Source: Bog-257 sp963846715
Lineage (GTDB): Bacteria; Acidobacteriota; Terriglobia; Terriglobales; Acidobacteriaceae
Assembly: GCA_963846715.1 (NCBI GenBank)
Contig: CAWJXA010000013.1
Location: 372,001 to 436,000, forward strand
Reading direction: 5' to 3'
Length of the DNA stretch: 64,000 bases
The position numbers and the translations under genes were made by a program. This document shows, piece by piece, positions 24,735-34,190 of the stretch. The notes beneath the pieces were generated by a model. That model made no database searches, was not told where the DNA came from, and was given only the letters and a program-made list of their open reading frames with translations. Position 1 is the first letter of the stretch. Every line of letters starts with the position of its first letter.

Positions 24735-27700
24735 TTACCGCGCGATAGTGGTAGCCGAAAGCAAAATCTCGCAGTCCTGACGGGCCGGGCTCTGCGCCGC
24801 GCTTGGCTTGTCCGATCCGGAGCCCGGCGGGTTTTTGTCCACCACAACCACCACGTTTACAAACCCTTCATCCGTGGTCCAGGCTTTCGCCAGGGAAGTG
24901 CTTGCGCGGCCCGAGAAGGCAGTCATCAGTTCGCGGGAAGAACCTGCCATACCCGCGCACTCGTAGAGCCGGGTCGGCTCGCCGGGTCCCGCGGTCAAGC
25001 CCTCTTTCTGCAGAATGTTTTCCGCGCGCCGTAAACCGTGTTCTTTGCTGGCCTGCTCCCCGTCCTCCTGCGGGTCGAAGAAGGAGAATACAAACGCCCC
25101 GCGGTTGTGGTCATTTTGAATGTAGCCCCGCGTCCACACCGCGTCCGGATCCTGGGACTTCCATGGCTGCCACTCTGACGGATAACAAAGGGCGATGTTA
25201 AGGTCGGGAAACGCGCCCGGTTTAACTTTTTCGTGCTTCAGGGTGATGGGTTCCGTCGTATCCGCAAGTTCGCCATCTACGTAGAACTCAGCGCGATAAT
25301 CCCCACGCTGCAAACAAATTCGTGCATCGCTGGCTCGCAGGACAGAGTAAAAAACCTTGGCGAAGCCCAGGCCATAAAACGCCGGAGTCACCCGCTCCGA
25401 GATCGCGGGCAGCACTCGCCAGGCGTCCCATTCCTTGTCCCGGGCATACCAAAGGATCACCAGACTGTCCTGCGTTTTGGCGGCAGGGTCTTGCGGAAGG
25501 TTTTCCACGTTGCCACTCCATCCCAACCCCCCGGAAGATCCCCACAGTTTGAGGCCAGTGAGCTGGATGCCCGAGTTGGCCCGCGTCCGTCCTTTTGCTG
25601 CCGGCCAGGCCGCCGCCACCATTTCGGACTTCAACTTGGGCAGATTAGCTTTTTCGAACTTATTGCAGTACGCCTCGTCGTTCAATCCGCGGCAGTATCG
25701 CTTCAGCACCTCCAAGTCGGTAATGGCCCCACCAATCATTGCCACGTCATTGCTTACAAATGGTTTGCCCTGCTCACCCATCGCAATGGTTTGCCGGTAG
25801 GTTTCCAGGGCTTCCTGTTCTCTGCGTTCGGCCATCTCAGCCAGGCCCCGATTGAAGTACGCCATGGGATCATCGGGCCGAAGGGCGATGGCGTCCTTGG
25901 TCCCTTGCTCGCCTGTTGTTACTGGTTTCCAGTCGCGTTTGACCAATCCGTACGCATAGGTGTCGAATCCATAATCGCCCACCAGGTCCGCGGGTGGGGC
26001 GAATCCCTGTTCCTTCAGCAGGCCTATGGCTTGGCTTTCGGCTTGGGATACTGTTCCCAGGGAATCTTTAGAGATCATGCTGACATATGCGCCCTCGTTC
26101 AGTTGCGGCGTATTCGCGCCATTTGTGGCGCGCGCAAAGTACAACTTGGCAACAGCAAAAGTGGGGCGAATCTCGGCGGCGCAGCCGAATTCCCTGGCCG
26201 CTTGTTTCGACGCCTCCCGGTCGTCCGCTGAGCCTTGGTACAACACCCAGCCGGCGGCAAAATGCTCGGCAGCCAGCTCGATCAGGTTATCGTCGGCGAT
26301 GCCCGGTATACGGCACTCAGCACTCGCCTTTCGCAGCTCAATCGGTTTACCTTCGAACTCAACGAACAAACCGCGTAGGACGCCGACCGCCACCAGACCA
26401 CAAGCAAATAGCACCAGGATAAAGGCAGCGCTGGTGCGGCCCATCCCGAGCGCCTGCCCCAAAAGGTATAGGGCGATGGCAAACAGCGTTAGCAGCGACA
26501 GAAAGGCGGTCGCCTCTCGTTGATAGCCCAGGCTCATCTCATTATTGGCGCTCCAACGGGCCACTTCTTTTGCCGGATCGTGATAGCTCTGAGTAATCAC
26601 CAGCTTTCTAGGAAAATGCATGTCCTGCTCTGGACCCAGATCGCCGGTCATGAGCTTGTGGGCTTCTGGCTCTTTCTGCTCGAAATTCTCCAGGGTTTCA
26701 CGCCGCCGATTCAGCTGGTCCGTCGCATCCTTCTTATTCAGCAAAGCGGGGTCTTCCGTGGCCAGTTGCAAGCTCTGCCGGGCCGCTTCGTAGCGAAGGT
26801 GATAGTCTTCGGCAGTTGCCATCCGGCCAACCGTCTTGTTCCACATCGTTGTCAGCAGGGAGTTCATGCGAAACAGCTCCGCTTGGTTATCCAATGCATC
26901 GCTGATCGCCTTGGATGAGGCTACCGCGGCCCGGCTATAGAAGAATCCGCTGAGCGCACTGAGGACGGCGCTGACGGCAATCATGCAGATCACGAATCGC
27001 CCGAACTTATGGGCCACAGGCGCGAAATGCAGACGCATGCCCGCAAATAGAGCCGGATCAACTTCGGCGGGGTGCACGGGTTCATCCTCCCCGTCTTCCC
27101 CACGCTCGTCCTCGATCGGCTGGGCCAAGCCCGCCGCTTCCGCGCGGCTTGAGGTTGGTTCCCCTTCGGGGTTGGCTGCGAAGTGAAATTTCTCCGCGAG
27201 AGGTGCGCCGAACACCGCCAGAACTCCAAACCCAACCGAGAACGCCAGGAAGTCTTTCCACGAATTGCGATCGGCCCACACAGCGAAAACCAGGCCTGCT
27301 CCGGCAAGCAAGCCTCCAATCCACCACAGACCTGTCTCCCACCGCGGTCGGTTGCTATTCAGTTGCGCGAAGGTGAGAAGCGCCAGCGCCAGCACAAACA
27401 GCACAACCGCCTTAGCCAGTCGAATGACCCTCGTTTGCCCCTGGCTCACATCGCCCTTCAGCTTTTGCCATATGTCAGGGAGACTGTCCTTCGCCGCCGG
27501 AACGTCCCATACCGTGTCAAAGCCTAGATTCCGCAACCAGTCCGCAGTTTGCTCGGCAATTGGAGCCTCCAGATCGGAGTTGGGGGGAACGCCAACATCG
27601 AAGTAATTTAGATATGGGGCAAGAGAGCGGACGTGAGCCAGTTCTTCCTCGGCTTGCAACTTCTTCGCCGCGGCTTGCCGCCGGTCTACTGCCGCCAGCT

Positions 27701-28034
27701 TTCGGGCTTCTCCCTCGCTGCTGTTGGCAAGGTCCTGATGCGTCTTTGCGCTGTTCTCATAGCGGGTGCGACTGCTGGCGAGGCTAAGCAGCTCTTGCCG
27801 GTGTACCAGCTCCAGCATCTGCCCCTGCTGCAACCTTCGCTCATACTTTAGGGTGTCTTGCTCAGCCCGGGCCGCGCGATACGCCGTGACCGCGCCCAGA
27901 ATGGCTACAAGGGCCATGAACATCGCAATCCTGGTCGACATCAGCTTGTCTTCGTGGTTCTTAGCTTCGCTGTGTGTGGCTTCTTTGGATTGGCGTTGCT
28001 TAAGGTGGGCGTCGGTAACCTGTTGTTCTTCCAC
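24735..28034 (-). CDS. Large multi-TM protein with internal duplication and TPR-like region
   Basis: This 1099-residue protein of no recognised function has an apparent internal repeat. The first half has one helix (about 33-52), a coiled-coil-like charged stretch (about 58-135), then membrane helices about 207-226, 232-251 and 258-275. The second copy has a helix (about 343-366), another long polar helical stretch, then two membrane helices about 505-555. Residues about 590-770 are TPR-like (DDPMAYFNRGLAEMAERREQ, ALETYRQTIAMGEQ). Residues about 810-1099 are a beta-rich domain with LCYPSEWQPW and GAFVFSFFDPQ. It lies downstream of the M48 peptidase gene in the same direction. Confidence 0.7.
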   Translation of the reverse strand: MEEQQVTDAHLKQRQSKEATHSEAKNHEDKLMSTRIAMFMALVAILGAVTAYRAARAEQDTLKYERRLQQGQMLELVHRQELLSLASSRTRYENSAKTHQDLANSSEGEARKLAAVDRRQAAAKKLQAEEELAHVRSLAPYLNYFDVGVPPNSDLEAPIAEQTADWLRNLGFDTVWDVPAAKDSLPDIWQKLKGDVSQGQTRVIRLAKAVVLFVLALALLTFAQLNSNRPRWETGLWWIGGLLAGAGLVFAVWADRNSWKDFLAFSVGFGVLAVFGAPLAEKFHFAANPEGEPTSSRAEAAGLAQPIEDERGEDGEDEPVHPAEVDPALFAGMRLHFAPVAHKFGRFVICMIAVSAVLSALSGFFYSRAAVASSKAISDALDNQAELFRMNSLLTTMWNKTVGRMATAEDYHLRYEAARQSLQLATEDPALLNKKDATDQLNRRRETLENFEQKEPEAHKLMTGDLGPEQDMHFPRKLVITQSYHDPAKEVARWSANNEMSLGYQREATAFLSLLTLFAIALYLLGQALGMGRTSAAFILVLFACGLVAVGVLRGLFVEFEGKPIELRKASAECRIPGIADDNLIELAAEHFAAGWVLYQGSADDREASKQAAREFGCAAEIRPTFAVAKLYFARATNGANTPQLNEGAYVSMISKDSLGTVSQAESQAIGLLKEQGFAPPADLVGDYGFDTYAYGLVKRDWKPVTTGEQGTKDAIALRPDDPMAYFNRGLAEMAERREQEALETYRQTIAMGEQGKPFVSNDVAMIGGAITDLEVLKRYCRGLNDEAYCNKFEKANLPKLKSEMVAAAWPAAKGRTRANSGIQLTGLKLWGSSGGLGWSGNVENLPQDPAAKTQDSLVILWYARDKEWDAWRVLPAISERVTPAFYGLGFAKVFYSVLRASDARICLQRGDYRAEFYVDGELADTTEPITLKHEKVKPGAFPDLNIALCYPSEWQPWKSQDPDAVWTRGYIQNDHNRGAFVFSFFDPQEDGEQASKEHGLRRAENILQKEGLTAGPGEPTRLYECAGMAGSSRELMTAFSGRASTSLAKAWTTDEGFVNVVVVVDKNPPGSGSDKPSAAQSPARQDCEILLSATTIAR

Positions 28035-28203
28035 GGGCGCAACTCCGGTAAGGGATGGCTAATCCACTTCCTGTCTACGAATAACCACCGGGGTGATGTA
28101 GGGGAGTGAGTTGCAGAAATATAGCACAGCCATCAGCCCGGCGCTAACGATTAATTGCACGCTCGTCCGACCTCGCGTGTCCGTTTAGCGTGCCGAAACG
28201 CGC

Positions 28204-29337
28204 TTAGTGTCGCTTGAAAAATCCGGGTGTTTTGGACTTCAACTTACCTAGCATGGTTGTGGGTTCCTGTTTGGCCCCGCAACTCGGACAGAAGTTCACC
28301 GGCACAGTAAAAACATGCCCGCACACTTTGCACGCCGACGAGGTAACAAACGGCTCTGCAGCCGATTCCACATGAACCTCGCGACCGCACGCCGGGCAGA
28401 ATCGCAATTTGGCGTTCACCTCAGCACCGCACTGACAGGTCACACGAATTCCGCCTTCGTGGATACCGAGGGCGTCGCGCTCGTACTCCCCATGCAGAAT
28501 TTTTTTGTAATCGGCGGACTCGCTGTACTCACGAACCTGCTTCAGCCGGGCCGGTACGAAAGGATGAGTGTTCTCCGCATTATTCAGCACGGACACAAGC
28601 GCGACGAATTTACTGACCTCCTTGTCCGCCTCCGACTGTGCGATCGCCGACTCAATGTCAAACTCGTCTTCAAAGCCGGCTACCTTGCCGGCCAGTTTTC
28701 CAAGCGCTGTCAAAGCAGGTTGAGACGCCTGCAGGCACAGTAGGCCTGCACGGTCGCAGGTCAGTTCCGCCCGCCGGTACCATTCCCAGAACGCCAGCAG
28801 CAAGGGAACACGAATCAGGTCGATGCCGGGAATTGGGATGAAAGACGCATATTGAATGAGGATGTCTCCCAGCTGACGGTAAAGACCATGGCCGCACTTA
28901 ATATGTCCCAGTTCGTGGCCGATCACAAAGCTCAGCTCGTCAGCCGTCATCGCCTCGATAAGAGAGGAATGCAGCACAAGACAGGTGCGGCGATGGCCCG
29001 ATGTGTAGGCGTTCATAAATGGGTTGTTGGTGACATACACATCCGGAAGCGGGCAGGAAAGAATCTCGCAACAACGCGTCACCAGTTTGTGGAGCGACGC
29101 AAAGCAGTGCTCGTTGGCGCGAATCATCTGCTGGTTGTTCTCGACAAAAATTACTCCTTCCGTAATATTTTTCTGCAGATAGGTAAGCAGTGTCGGCGCA
29201 CCCGGCACGTGGCTCAAAGCGGCCAGCGCTTCCTGGTCTCCGGGATAAACGAACGACGTGTAGGAAATATCGGGCAATAATATGTGGTCGGGAGAGAAGA
29301 CACGGCAGTGTTGGATTTCTTCGGAGCGCGTTGACAT
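28204..29337 (-). CDS. M48-family metallopeptidase with C-terminal zinc ribbons
   Basis: This 377-residue zinc peptidase has site HELGH at residues 141-145 in LSFVIGHELGHIKCGHGLY, with the downstream Glu in the AELTCDRAGLLCLQ region typical of M48. The C-terminal 70 residues hold two zinc-ribbon pairs: CQCGAEVNAKLRFCPACG and CKVCGHVF followed by FCPSCG. M48 enzymes often act in membrane-protein quality control; one weak hydrophobic stretch (IQYASFIPIPGIDLIRVPLL) may touch the membrane. It is upstream of and co-directional with the large membrane protein, separated by 169 bases. Confidence 0.87.
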   Translation of the reverse strand: MSTRSEEIQHCRVFSPDHILLPDISYTSFVYPGDQEALAALSHVPGAPTLLTYLQKNITEGVIFVENNQQMIRANEHCFASLHKLVTRCCEILSCPLPDVYVTNNPFMNAYTSGHRRTCLVLHSSLIEAMTADELSFVIGHELGHIKCGHGLYRQLGDILIQYASFIPIPGIDLIRVPLLLAFWEWYRRAELTCDRAGLLCLQASQPALTALGKLAGKVAGFEDEFDIESAIAQSEADKEVSKFVALVSVLNNAENTHPFVPARLKQVREYSESADYKKILHGEYERDALGIHEGGIRVTCQCGAEVNAKLRFCPACGREVHVESAAEPFVTSSACKVCGHVFTVPVNFCPSCGAKQEPTTMLGKLKSKTPGFFKRH

Positions 29338-29462
29338 TCGCGGGATTATAGCAGTGGGTTGGAAGAAAACGACGGTAAGAAAGTAGCCTACGGAAGAAGT
29401 TACAAAATCGGGTACGGTGTGGCGGATTCCGGTTGCTGGCGGGATAGGTCGAGAGGGTTTTG

Positions 29463-29511
29463 GCTAAGTGCCAATTGCTAAATGCCAAGAGCTAGTTGCT
29501 AACCGCTGTTG
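29463..29511 (+). repeat. Heptamer tandem repeat
   Basis: Seven 7-base units (GCTAAGT, GCCAATT, GCTAAAT, GCCAAGA, GCTAGTT, GCTAACC, GCTGTTG) lie between the M48 and sensor kinase genes. The unit resembles that of the 15438/16435 arrays, but no inverted partner was found close by. Confidence 0.7.
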
Positions 29512-29571
29512 GCTTCTCCTGAGCCAGCGACGATTCCTTCGGAACGTCAGTGACGCCAGAAACTAAACGAG

Positions 29572-30717
29572 TTACATCTTTAGTCTCTGGAGAGCGATGG
29601 GCAGCCTTATCGTGAACTTCGTACCCTTCCCCACTTCGCTGGCCGCATCAATCCGCCCGCCGTGGGACTCCACAATGCGGCGCGCCAGTGAGAGTCCCAA
29701 TCCTGTGCCGTGCCCTTTAGTAGTGAAGAACGGCCGGAAGATATTAGGCAGGATTTCGGAAGGTATGCCCTTGCCTTCGTCGGCCACGACGATGCGCACA
29801 GCATCCTCATCGTCCTGGTCCAGCGAGACGCGGATGGTACCCGGTTTGTCCATGGATTGAATCGCGTTAAGCAGCAAATTCAGCAGGACCTGGTTGATCT
29901 GATTGGGATCGTGCTCTACGGGCGGAATGGTTTCGATGATCTCCAGCTCAACCATGATGCGCTTGGTAATAGCCTGCTGGCGCGCGAACATCACGGCGTG
30001 CTCCGCAGTCGCGCAAATATCGCTTACCCGAAGCTGCGGCGGCTTGGGACGCGCGGTATCCAATAGTTCGGTGAGGATGCGGTTGATCTGCAGCGCCTCT
30101 TCCTTGGCATCCTTAATTACGGAACGCGCGGCGCTGTTGGGTGGCAGATCGCGGCCTACGATCTCGATGACGCCAGCTATGCCTGCCAATGGATTGCGAA
30201 TTTCATGTGCCAACCCGGTGGCCAGTTCGCCCAGGGTGGCGAAGTGCTCAGCGCGCGACATCTGCGTCTGATGCAGACGTTGGATTTCCTCGCGGCTGGC
30301 TTTGAGCTGCGCCACCATGTCGTTGAAGTCGCGGCCGAGGTCGCCAATTTCGTCATTGCGATTGGCGAAGCTGACGCTGGCGTCCATGTCGCCCAGGCGT
30401 ACTCGCGAGATTTTGTCTTGCAATTCGAGCATGGGACGGCGAACTGAAACCGCCAGCACCATGATGACGGCCGCGCAAATTAGAAATGCGCCAGCGGTCG
30501 CGATAGTGATGACAACATGCCGTTGTCCCTCTGCGAGTGAAAGTGACACCAGCACGAAGAGCAGCAGCCCGTTCAGCAGGATAGCGGCTACCGGCAGGAC
30601 GGCCTTGAGCGCCCAGTTGATGTGCCGTTTGCGCACGGCCGGGGTCGCCTCAACTGTGGCGCCAGCAGACGCAGCCAGCTCTACATCAGAAATTCGGATT
30701 GGCGATGATGCTGTCAT
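29572..30717 (-). CDS. Sensor histidine kinase with HAMP domain
   Basis: This 381-residue kinase has two membrane helices (about 37-60 and 70-92) with almost no extracytoplasmic loop, then HAMP (about 92-145). A HisKA domain follows with phospho-acceptor His171 in GLAHEIRNPLAGI, and the ATPase domain has NLLLNAIQSM, VADEGKGIP and GTGLGLSLARRIVESHGG. The tiny sensor loop suggests it senses a membrane or internal signal. No response regulator is adjacent; the nearest is at 61599, so this is an orphan kinase here. It lies downstream of ccsA in the same direction. Confidence 0.93.
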   Translation of the reverse strand: MTASSPIRISDVELAASAGATVEATPAVRKRHINWALKAVLPVAAILLNGLLLFVLVSLSLAEGQRHVVITIATAGAFLICAAVIMVLAVSVRRPMLELQDKISRVRLGDMDASVSFANRNDEIGDLGRDFNDMVAQLKASREEIQRLHQTQMSRAEHFATLGELATGLAHEIRNPLAGIAGVIEIVGRDLPPNSAARSVIKDAKEEALQINRILTELLDTARPKPPQLRVSDICATAEHAVMFARQQAITKRIMVELEIIETIPPVEHDPNQINQVLLNLLLNAIQSMDKPGTIRVSLDQDDEDAVRIVVADEGKGIPSEILPNIFRPFFTTKGHGTGLGLSLARRIVESHGGRIDAASEVGKGTKFTIRLPIALQRLKM

Positions 30718-30833
30718 AACTGCGCTGCTGCCTGCTCCCTGGCCCCAACCAGGTTAAGAATTTAGGGCCGGCGTCACGGAGCTGATTCTTTGGGGCCTTC
30801 TTTCCTCAGGTCCGCGGCGTCCAGCCCTGTTCC

Positions 30834-32252
30834 TCATGCGTACGCGTGTAAGCCGGGAAGCAGATACGTGACGCCGAGGAAAGTGAAGACCACGACCGCG
30901 AAACCCAGAATGGCGAAGTACGCGGCCCTACGTCCGCGCCATCCGCGCGTGACGCGCATGTGCAGATAACCTGCATAGACCAGCCAGGTGATGGCGGCCC
31001 AGGTTTCCTTCGGGTCCCAACTCCAGTACGAACCCCAGGTGCGGTTCGCCCAATAGGCTCCGGCGGCGATCATGCCGGTCAGCAAAGGGAAAGCTATGCA
31101 GATGGTCTTGTAGGTGACGCGATCGAGCGTCTCTGCCGGAGGCAACATGTTCTCCAGATCGCCACGTCTCCACAACAGCATCAGGTACAGCAGGGAACCA
31201 AAAATACCCGTCACCATGCCTCCAAGTAAAAAGGGGCTGGCAGCCAGAGCGGTCGGGAAGAGCCCATCCTGGTCGGGTGACGGGTAGCTGGCGTCGCGCA
31301 CTCGTAGAACGAATGCCGCCAGGACAACAATCTGCAACAGAATGCTGATGAATACCGCTTTGTTGGCGAAGCCGAAGTACGAGTCATCATGTTTCACCCG
31401 CGCCACGATGTACAGCGCCAACGGCACAGTCGCGCCCAGAGCAGCCATGACGAACAGCCATCCGAGATCGGGTACCGTCACGAAAAGCCGCAATCCTCTG
31501 CCCAGGAAGATGTCGGTTTTACTGTTTGCATCCCATCCCGTAACTGAGAGGCCGCCCCAACGCTCAAAGCGAGTAGCGACGATAGCGACATAAATCGCAC
31601 CTACGAATCCGCTGCTCCAGGCAAGAAAAGTCTCCGACTGAAGGTCGTCCTGGATAAGGAACATCATGGCCAGCGCGAAGCTCACCGCGCAGGCCGCGTA
31701 GCTCAACATCGCCAGGGTGACGTGCACATGTAACCAGGTGGATTGCAGCGCCGGAACAAGGGGTCTTACGTCCGACGGCAACAGCTGCATCAGAATGACA
31801 CACACCACCGCAAGTGGCATGGTGATACTGCCGATGATCTTCACTCCAAATTTCTTCTCGGTCACCAGGGTCAGGGCGGCTACGGTCCACACGAAGCTCA
31901 GCAGCATTTCATAGATGCTGGCAAAAGGAGGCCGGCCGGACAGATACCAGCGATGCGCGACTGCCAGGGTGTTAGCTACCAGCCCGATCACCGTGGCAGT
32001 CGAAGCAAACTTCACGTAGCGCGGAATTCCGGTTACCCCGAATCCCATGTAAAGCGCGCCCGCACCTGCGTAGAAAATCAGCGCCACGTACAAGAGATTG
32101 CTCTCGCTATAGAGGCTGCCGCTCGATTTCGCTGCACCCAGTAAGGCGACGATCAGCAGAAACATCACCGACAGCCCTACCATGACCAGCAAGGCGTTTC
32201 CTCCGGTCGCGGCCGGTGGTTCCATTTGTACGACTCGTGCTCGGGTAGACAT
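30834..32252 (-). CDS. ccsA: Cytochrome c biogenesis protein CcsA (System II)
   Basis: This multi-spanning membrane protein is the haem-handling half of the System II cytochrome c synthetase. The haem-binding WWD-type motif is GSYWSWDPKETWAAITWLVY near the C-terminus, and flanking conserved histidines are in STWLHVHVTLAMLSYAA and LVYAGYLHMRVTRGW. The ATG at 32252 is chosen because GGAGGAAG stands about 7 bases before it; the frame is open upstream but without a site. The product is 472 residues. It follows resB on the same strand, 61 bases on from the resB stop, the usual System II pairing. The nearby 16-haem cytochrome gene is an obvious client. Confidence 0.93.
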   Translation of the reverse strand: MSTRARVVQMEPPAATGGNALLVMVGLSVMFLLIVALLGAAKSSGSLYSESNLLYVALIFYAGAGALYMGFGVTGIPRYVKFASTATVIGLVANTLAVAHRWYLSGRPPFASIYEMLLSFVWTVAALTLVTEKKFGVKIIGSITMPLAVVCVILMQLLPSDVRPLVPALQSTWLHVHVTLAMLSYAACAVSFALAMMFLIQDDLQSETFLAWSSGFVGAIYVAIVATRFERWGGLSVTGWDANSKTDIFLGRGLRLFVTVPDLGWLFVMAALGATVPLALYIVARVKHDDSYFGFANKAVFISILLQIVVLAAFVLRVRDASYPSPDQDGLFPTALAASPFLLGGMVTGIFGSLLYLMLLWRRGDLENMLPPAETLDRVTYKTICIAFPLLTGMIAAGAYWANRTWGSYWSWDPKETWAAITWLVYAGYLHMRVTRGWRGRRAAYFAILGFAVVVFTFLGVTYLLPGLHAYA

Positions 32253-32312
32253 CTTTCTTCCTCCGTCTTTCCTCCCGACCTGCGCAACAGCGGCGCGCCG
32301 GGGACCCAATTC

Positions 32313-33788
32313 CTATTTCGTGCCAGCCAGCGTCAGCTCCGGCTGTTCCTTGCGCCCGGAGCGCGATGAGACTGAAGCAGCGTCCAGCTCAGTTCGAATT
32401 TCGTCGACAAGATCTTTGAATTTCTGCTCGAAACGATCTTTGTTTTTGTTGGCCTGACCGCCGACCCACAGCACCAGCTTGCCTCTCGCGTCGGGAACTG
32501 CCGCAATCCAGATACGCATGTGCACCATGTAGAAGGCAACGCCCAGTCCGAGGCCCATCAGCAGGCAGCCGGCCCACACCAGCCACTGTCCGGGCTCGTG
32601 CGAAACTTCAAGCCCAGTAACCGGGACCCATGCAATGTCCTTGGCCGAGGTCGGATTCTTGAACTGATATTTCAGGCTCTCTCCCCCCACGATGGCGTTC
32701 TGCGCCGGCAGCAGCCAAACTTTGGTTACAACGGCAGTGGTGCGGTCTTTTACTTCCAGACCGAAGGCTACATTCTCGATGTCGTCAGACTTCTTGAAGA
32801 CCTGGCCGTCGCGCACGAAGGCGTCGGGAATGTAGTCGACCAGGGCAACGGTGGTGTCGTTGTCGAGAGCAACAGGATTGTTCATTCGTAGTGAGAGTGG
32901 TGTTGCCGTGCCGTCTTTTCCAACGAACGCGATGTTCAGCGAGTCTACGGTGTGGCTATCGATCCAATAGCTGGACTGGTAGAAGCGCAGTCCCTTATAA
33001 ACCAGCGGATCGTTGACTACGATTTCTTTAGAACTGACTTCTTGACCGTCCTGCACGATCGCCAGCTTCGACCACCACTTCTTCGGCGAACCGTCCGCGT
33101 AGTTTTCCTGCCCCGCGGAATAGCACTTCACTCCGAACGGAAGCTGTTTCTTGCCACCGGTACGCAGCTCGATGACATTGTCCGTCTGCCCCTTGTGTAG
33201 TGCGATGAAGCCGCTGTATCCGAAAACGCCGTCGATAATGCCACCGGCGAAAATCAGAAGCAGGCTGGCATGGACCAGATACACCGCCATCACCGAAAAA
33301 CGATGGCGCTCAGAATAGAGCGCGGGCTCTCTTTGGTCTGCGATGCGATCCACCGGCCAGTGCAACTTCTTCATGGCGCGCTCGGCAGCATTCAACCCGG
33401 CCTCTGCGTTGTTGATTGGCAGCTCCACTTTGTTGGGAAGGGCCGAACGGAAATGCGAATCAGTCTTGCGGTAGGGCCGCGCGTAGAAACGCCATGCGTT
33501 GGGGAAGCGGTCAATTGATACCAGGACAATGCTTAGGCTCACCAACCCCAGCAAAGTCAGAAACCACCATGAATGAAATACATCGGTGAGCATCGCGCGA
33601 TCAAGAAAACTCAGCATTGCGGGCGAATAAGCTTGCGTCAGCTTGTCCGGGTCGGTCGCGGGACGCTGCAATATGAAAGTCCCCAGCGCCGAGGCGATGA
33701 CGACCAGGATCAGCAAAACGATTCCGGTACGCAGATTCGAGAATGTTCTATGAATGCGGTTTGGTATGGTTGTTACGCTGAAGGCCAT
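32313..33788 (-). CDS. resB: Cytochrome c biogenesis protein ResB (System II)
   Basis: This 491-residue partner of CcsA in periplasmic haem attachment has membrane helices near residues 22-42, 70-92 and 165-185, and one near 430-450. They bracket a large periplasmic domain (about 190-425) with the ResB pattern SERHRFSVMAVYLVHASLLL and KGLRFYQSSYWID. The ATG at 33788 is preceded by GGAAGGAG at good spacing, so it is preferred to the upstream open frame. It is divergent from the multihaem cytochrome gene with about 400 bases between them. Confidence 0.93.
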   Translation of the reverse strand: MAFSVTTIPNRIHRTFSNLRTGIVLLILVVIASALGTFILQRPATDPDKLTQAYSPAMLSFLDRAMLTDVFHSWWFLTLLGLVSLSIVLVSIDRFPNAWRFYARPYRKTDSHFRSALPNKVELPINNAEAGLNAAERAMKKLHWPVDRIADQREPALYSERHRFSVMAVYLVHASLLLIFAGGIIDGVFGYSGFIALHKGQTDNVIELRTGGKKQLPFGVKCYSAGQENYADGSPKKWWSKLAIVQDGQEVSSKEIVVNDPLVYKGLRFYQSSYWIDSHTVDSLNIAFVGKDGTATPLSLRMNNPVALDNDTTVALVDYIPDAFVRDGQVFKKSDDIENVAFGLEVKDRTTAVVTKVWLLPAQNAIVGGESLKYQFKNPTSAKDIAWVPVTGLEVSHEPGQWLVWAGCLLMGLGLGVAFYMVHMRIWIAAVPDARGKLVLWVGGQANKNKDRFEQKFKDLVDEIRTELDAASVSSRSGRKEQPELTLAGTK

Positions 33789-34190
33789 GCAGGCTCCTTC
33801 CGGTGCAACCTTAGAAATGCACGTAGGAAGCCACAAGCCGGCGATCAGCTAAGTCATTTCCCATTGCGCGGTTGCAGAAGCGGCGGTGACGGTTCTCCGC
33901 CTTATTGCTGAGGCATATCACCCATGTCTGTGATGAAAGCGCGCATTGTTTTGCCATCATTTTCAGCACCTCCGACCACTCCGGAACTGGGGCATTTCAC
34001 GTTCGAATGCGAAGGAAGACCCATTTTGGCAGCGGATCCAGCTTTTTTTGCTCGGCATGAGGCAGATTTCCGGGTAGCTTAATTACCTACGAAACAATGA
34101 CTTACACTGGCAGGCTTACCTTCCGGGTGACCCTGTCGACAGTGCGGTAACCGACGTGCACCAGTAGGTACGTTTCGGCTGGAGGTAGTT
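33789..34190. other. Divergent regulatory gap between resB and cytochrome gene
   Basis: About 400 bases carry the promoters for resB (minus) and the 16-haem cytochrome (plus). I see a GGAGGT ribosome site at 34181-34186 for the GTG start at 34191. I looked for a GEMM-type cyclic dinucleotide riboswitch and for sigma-54 boxes and did not see either. No gene is supported here. Confidence 0.5.

Noticed and set aside
33789..34190. Possible cyclic dinucleotide riboswitch ahead of the multihaem cytochrome
   Set aside because: The conserved GEMM core sequences were not found on reading; no basis to claim it.
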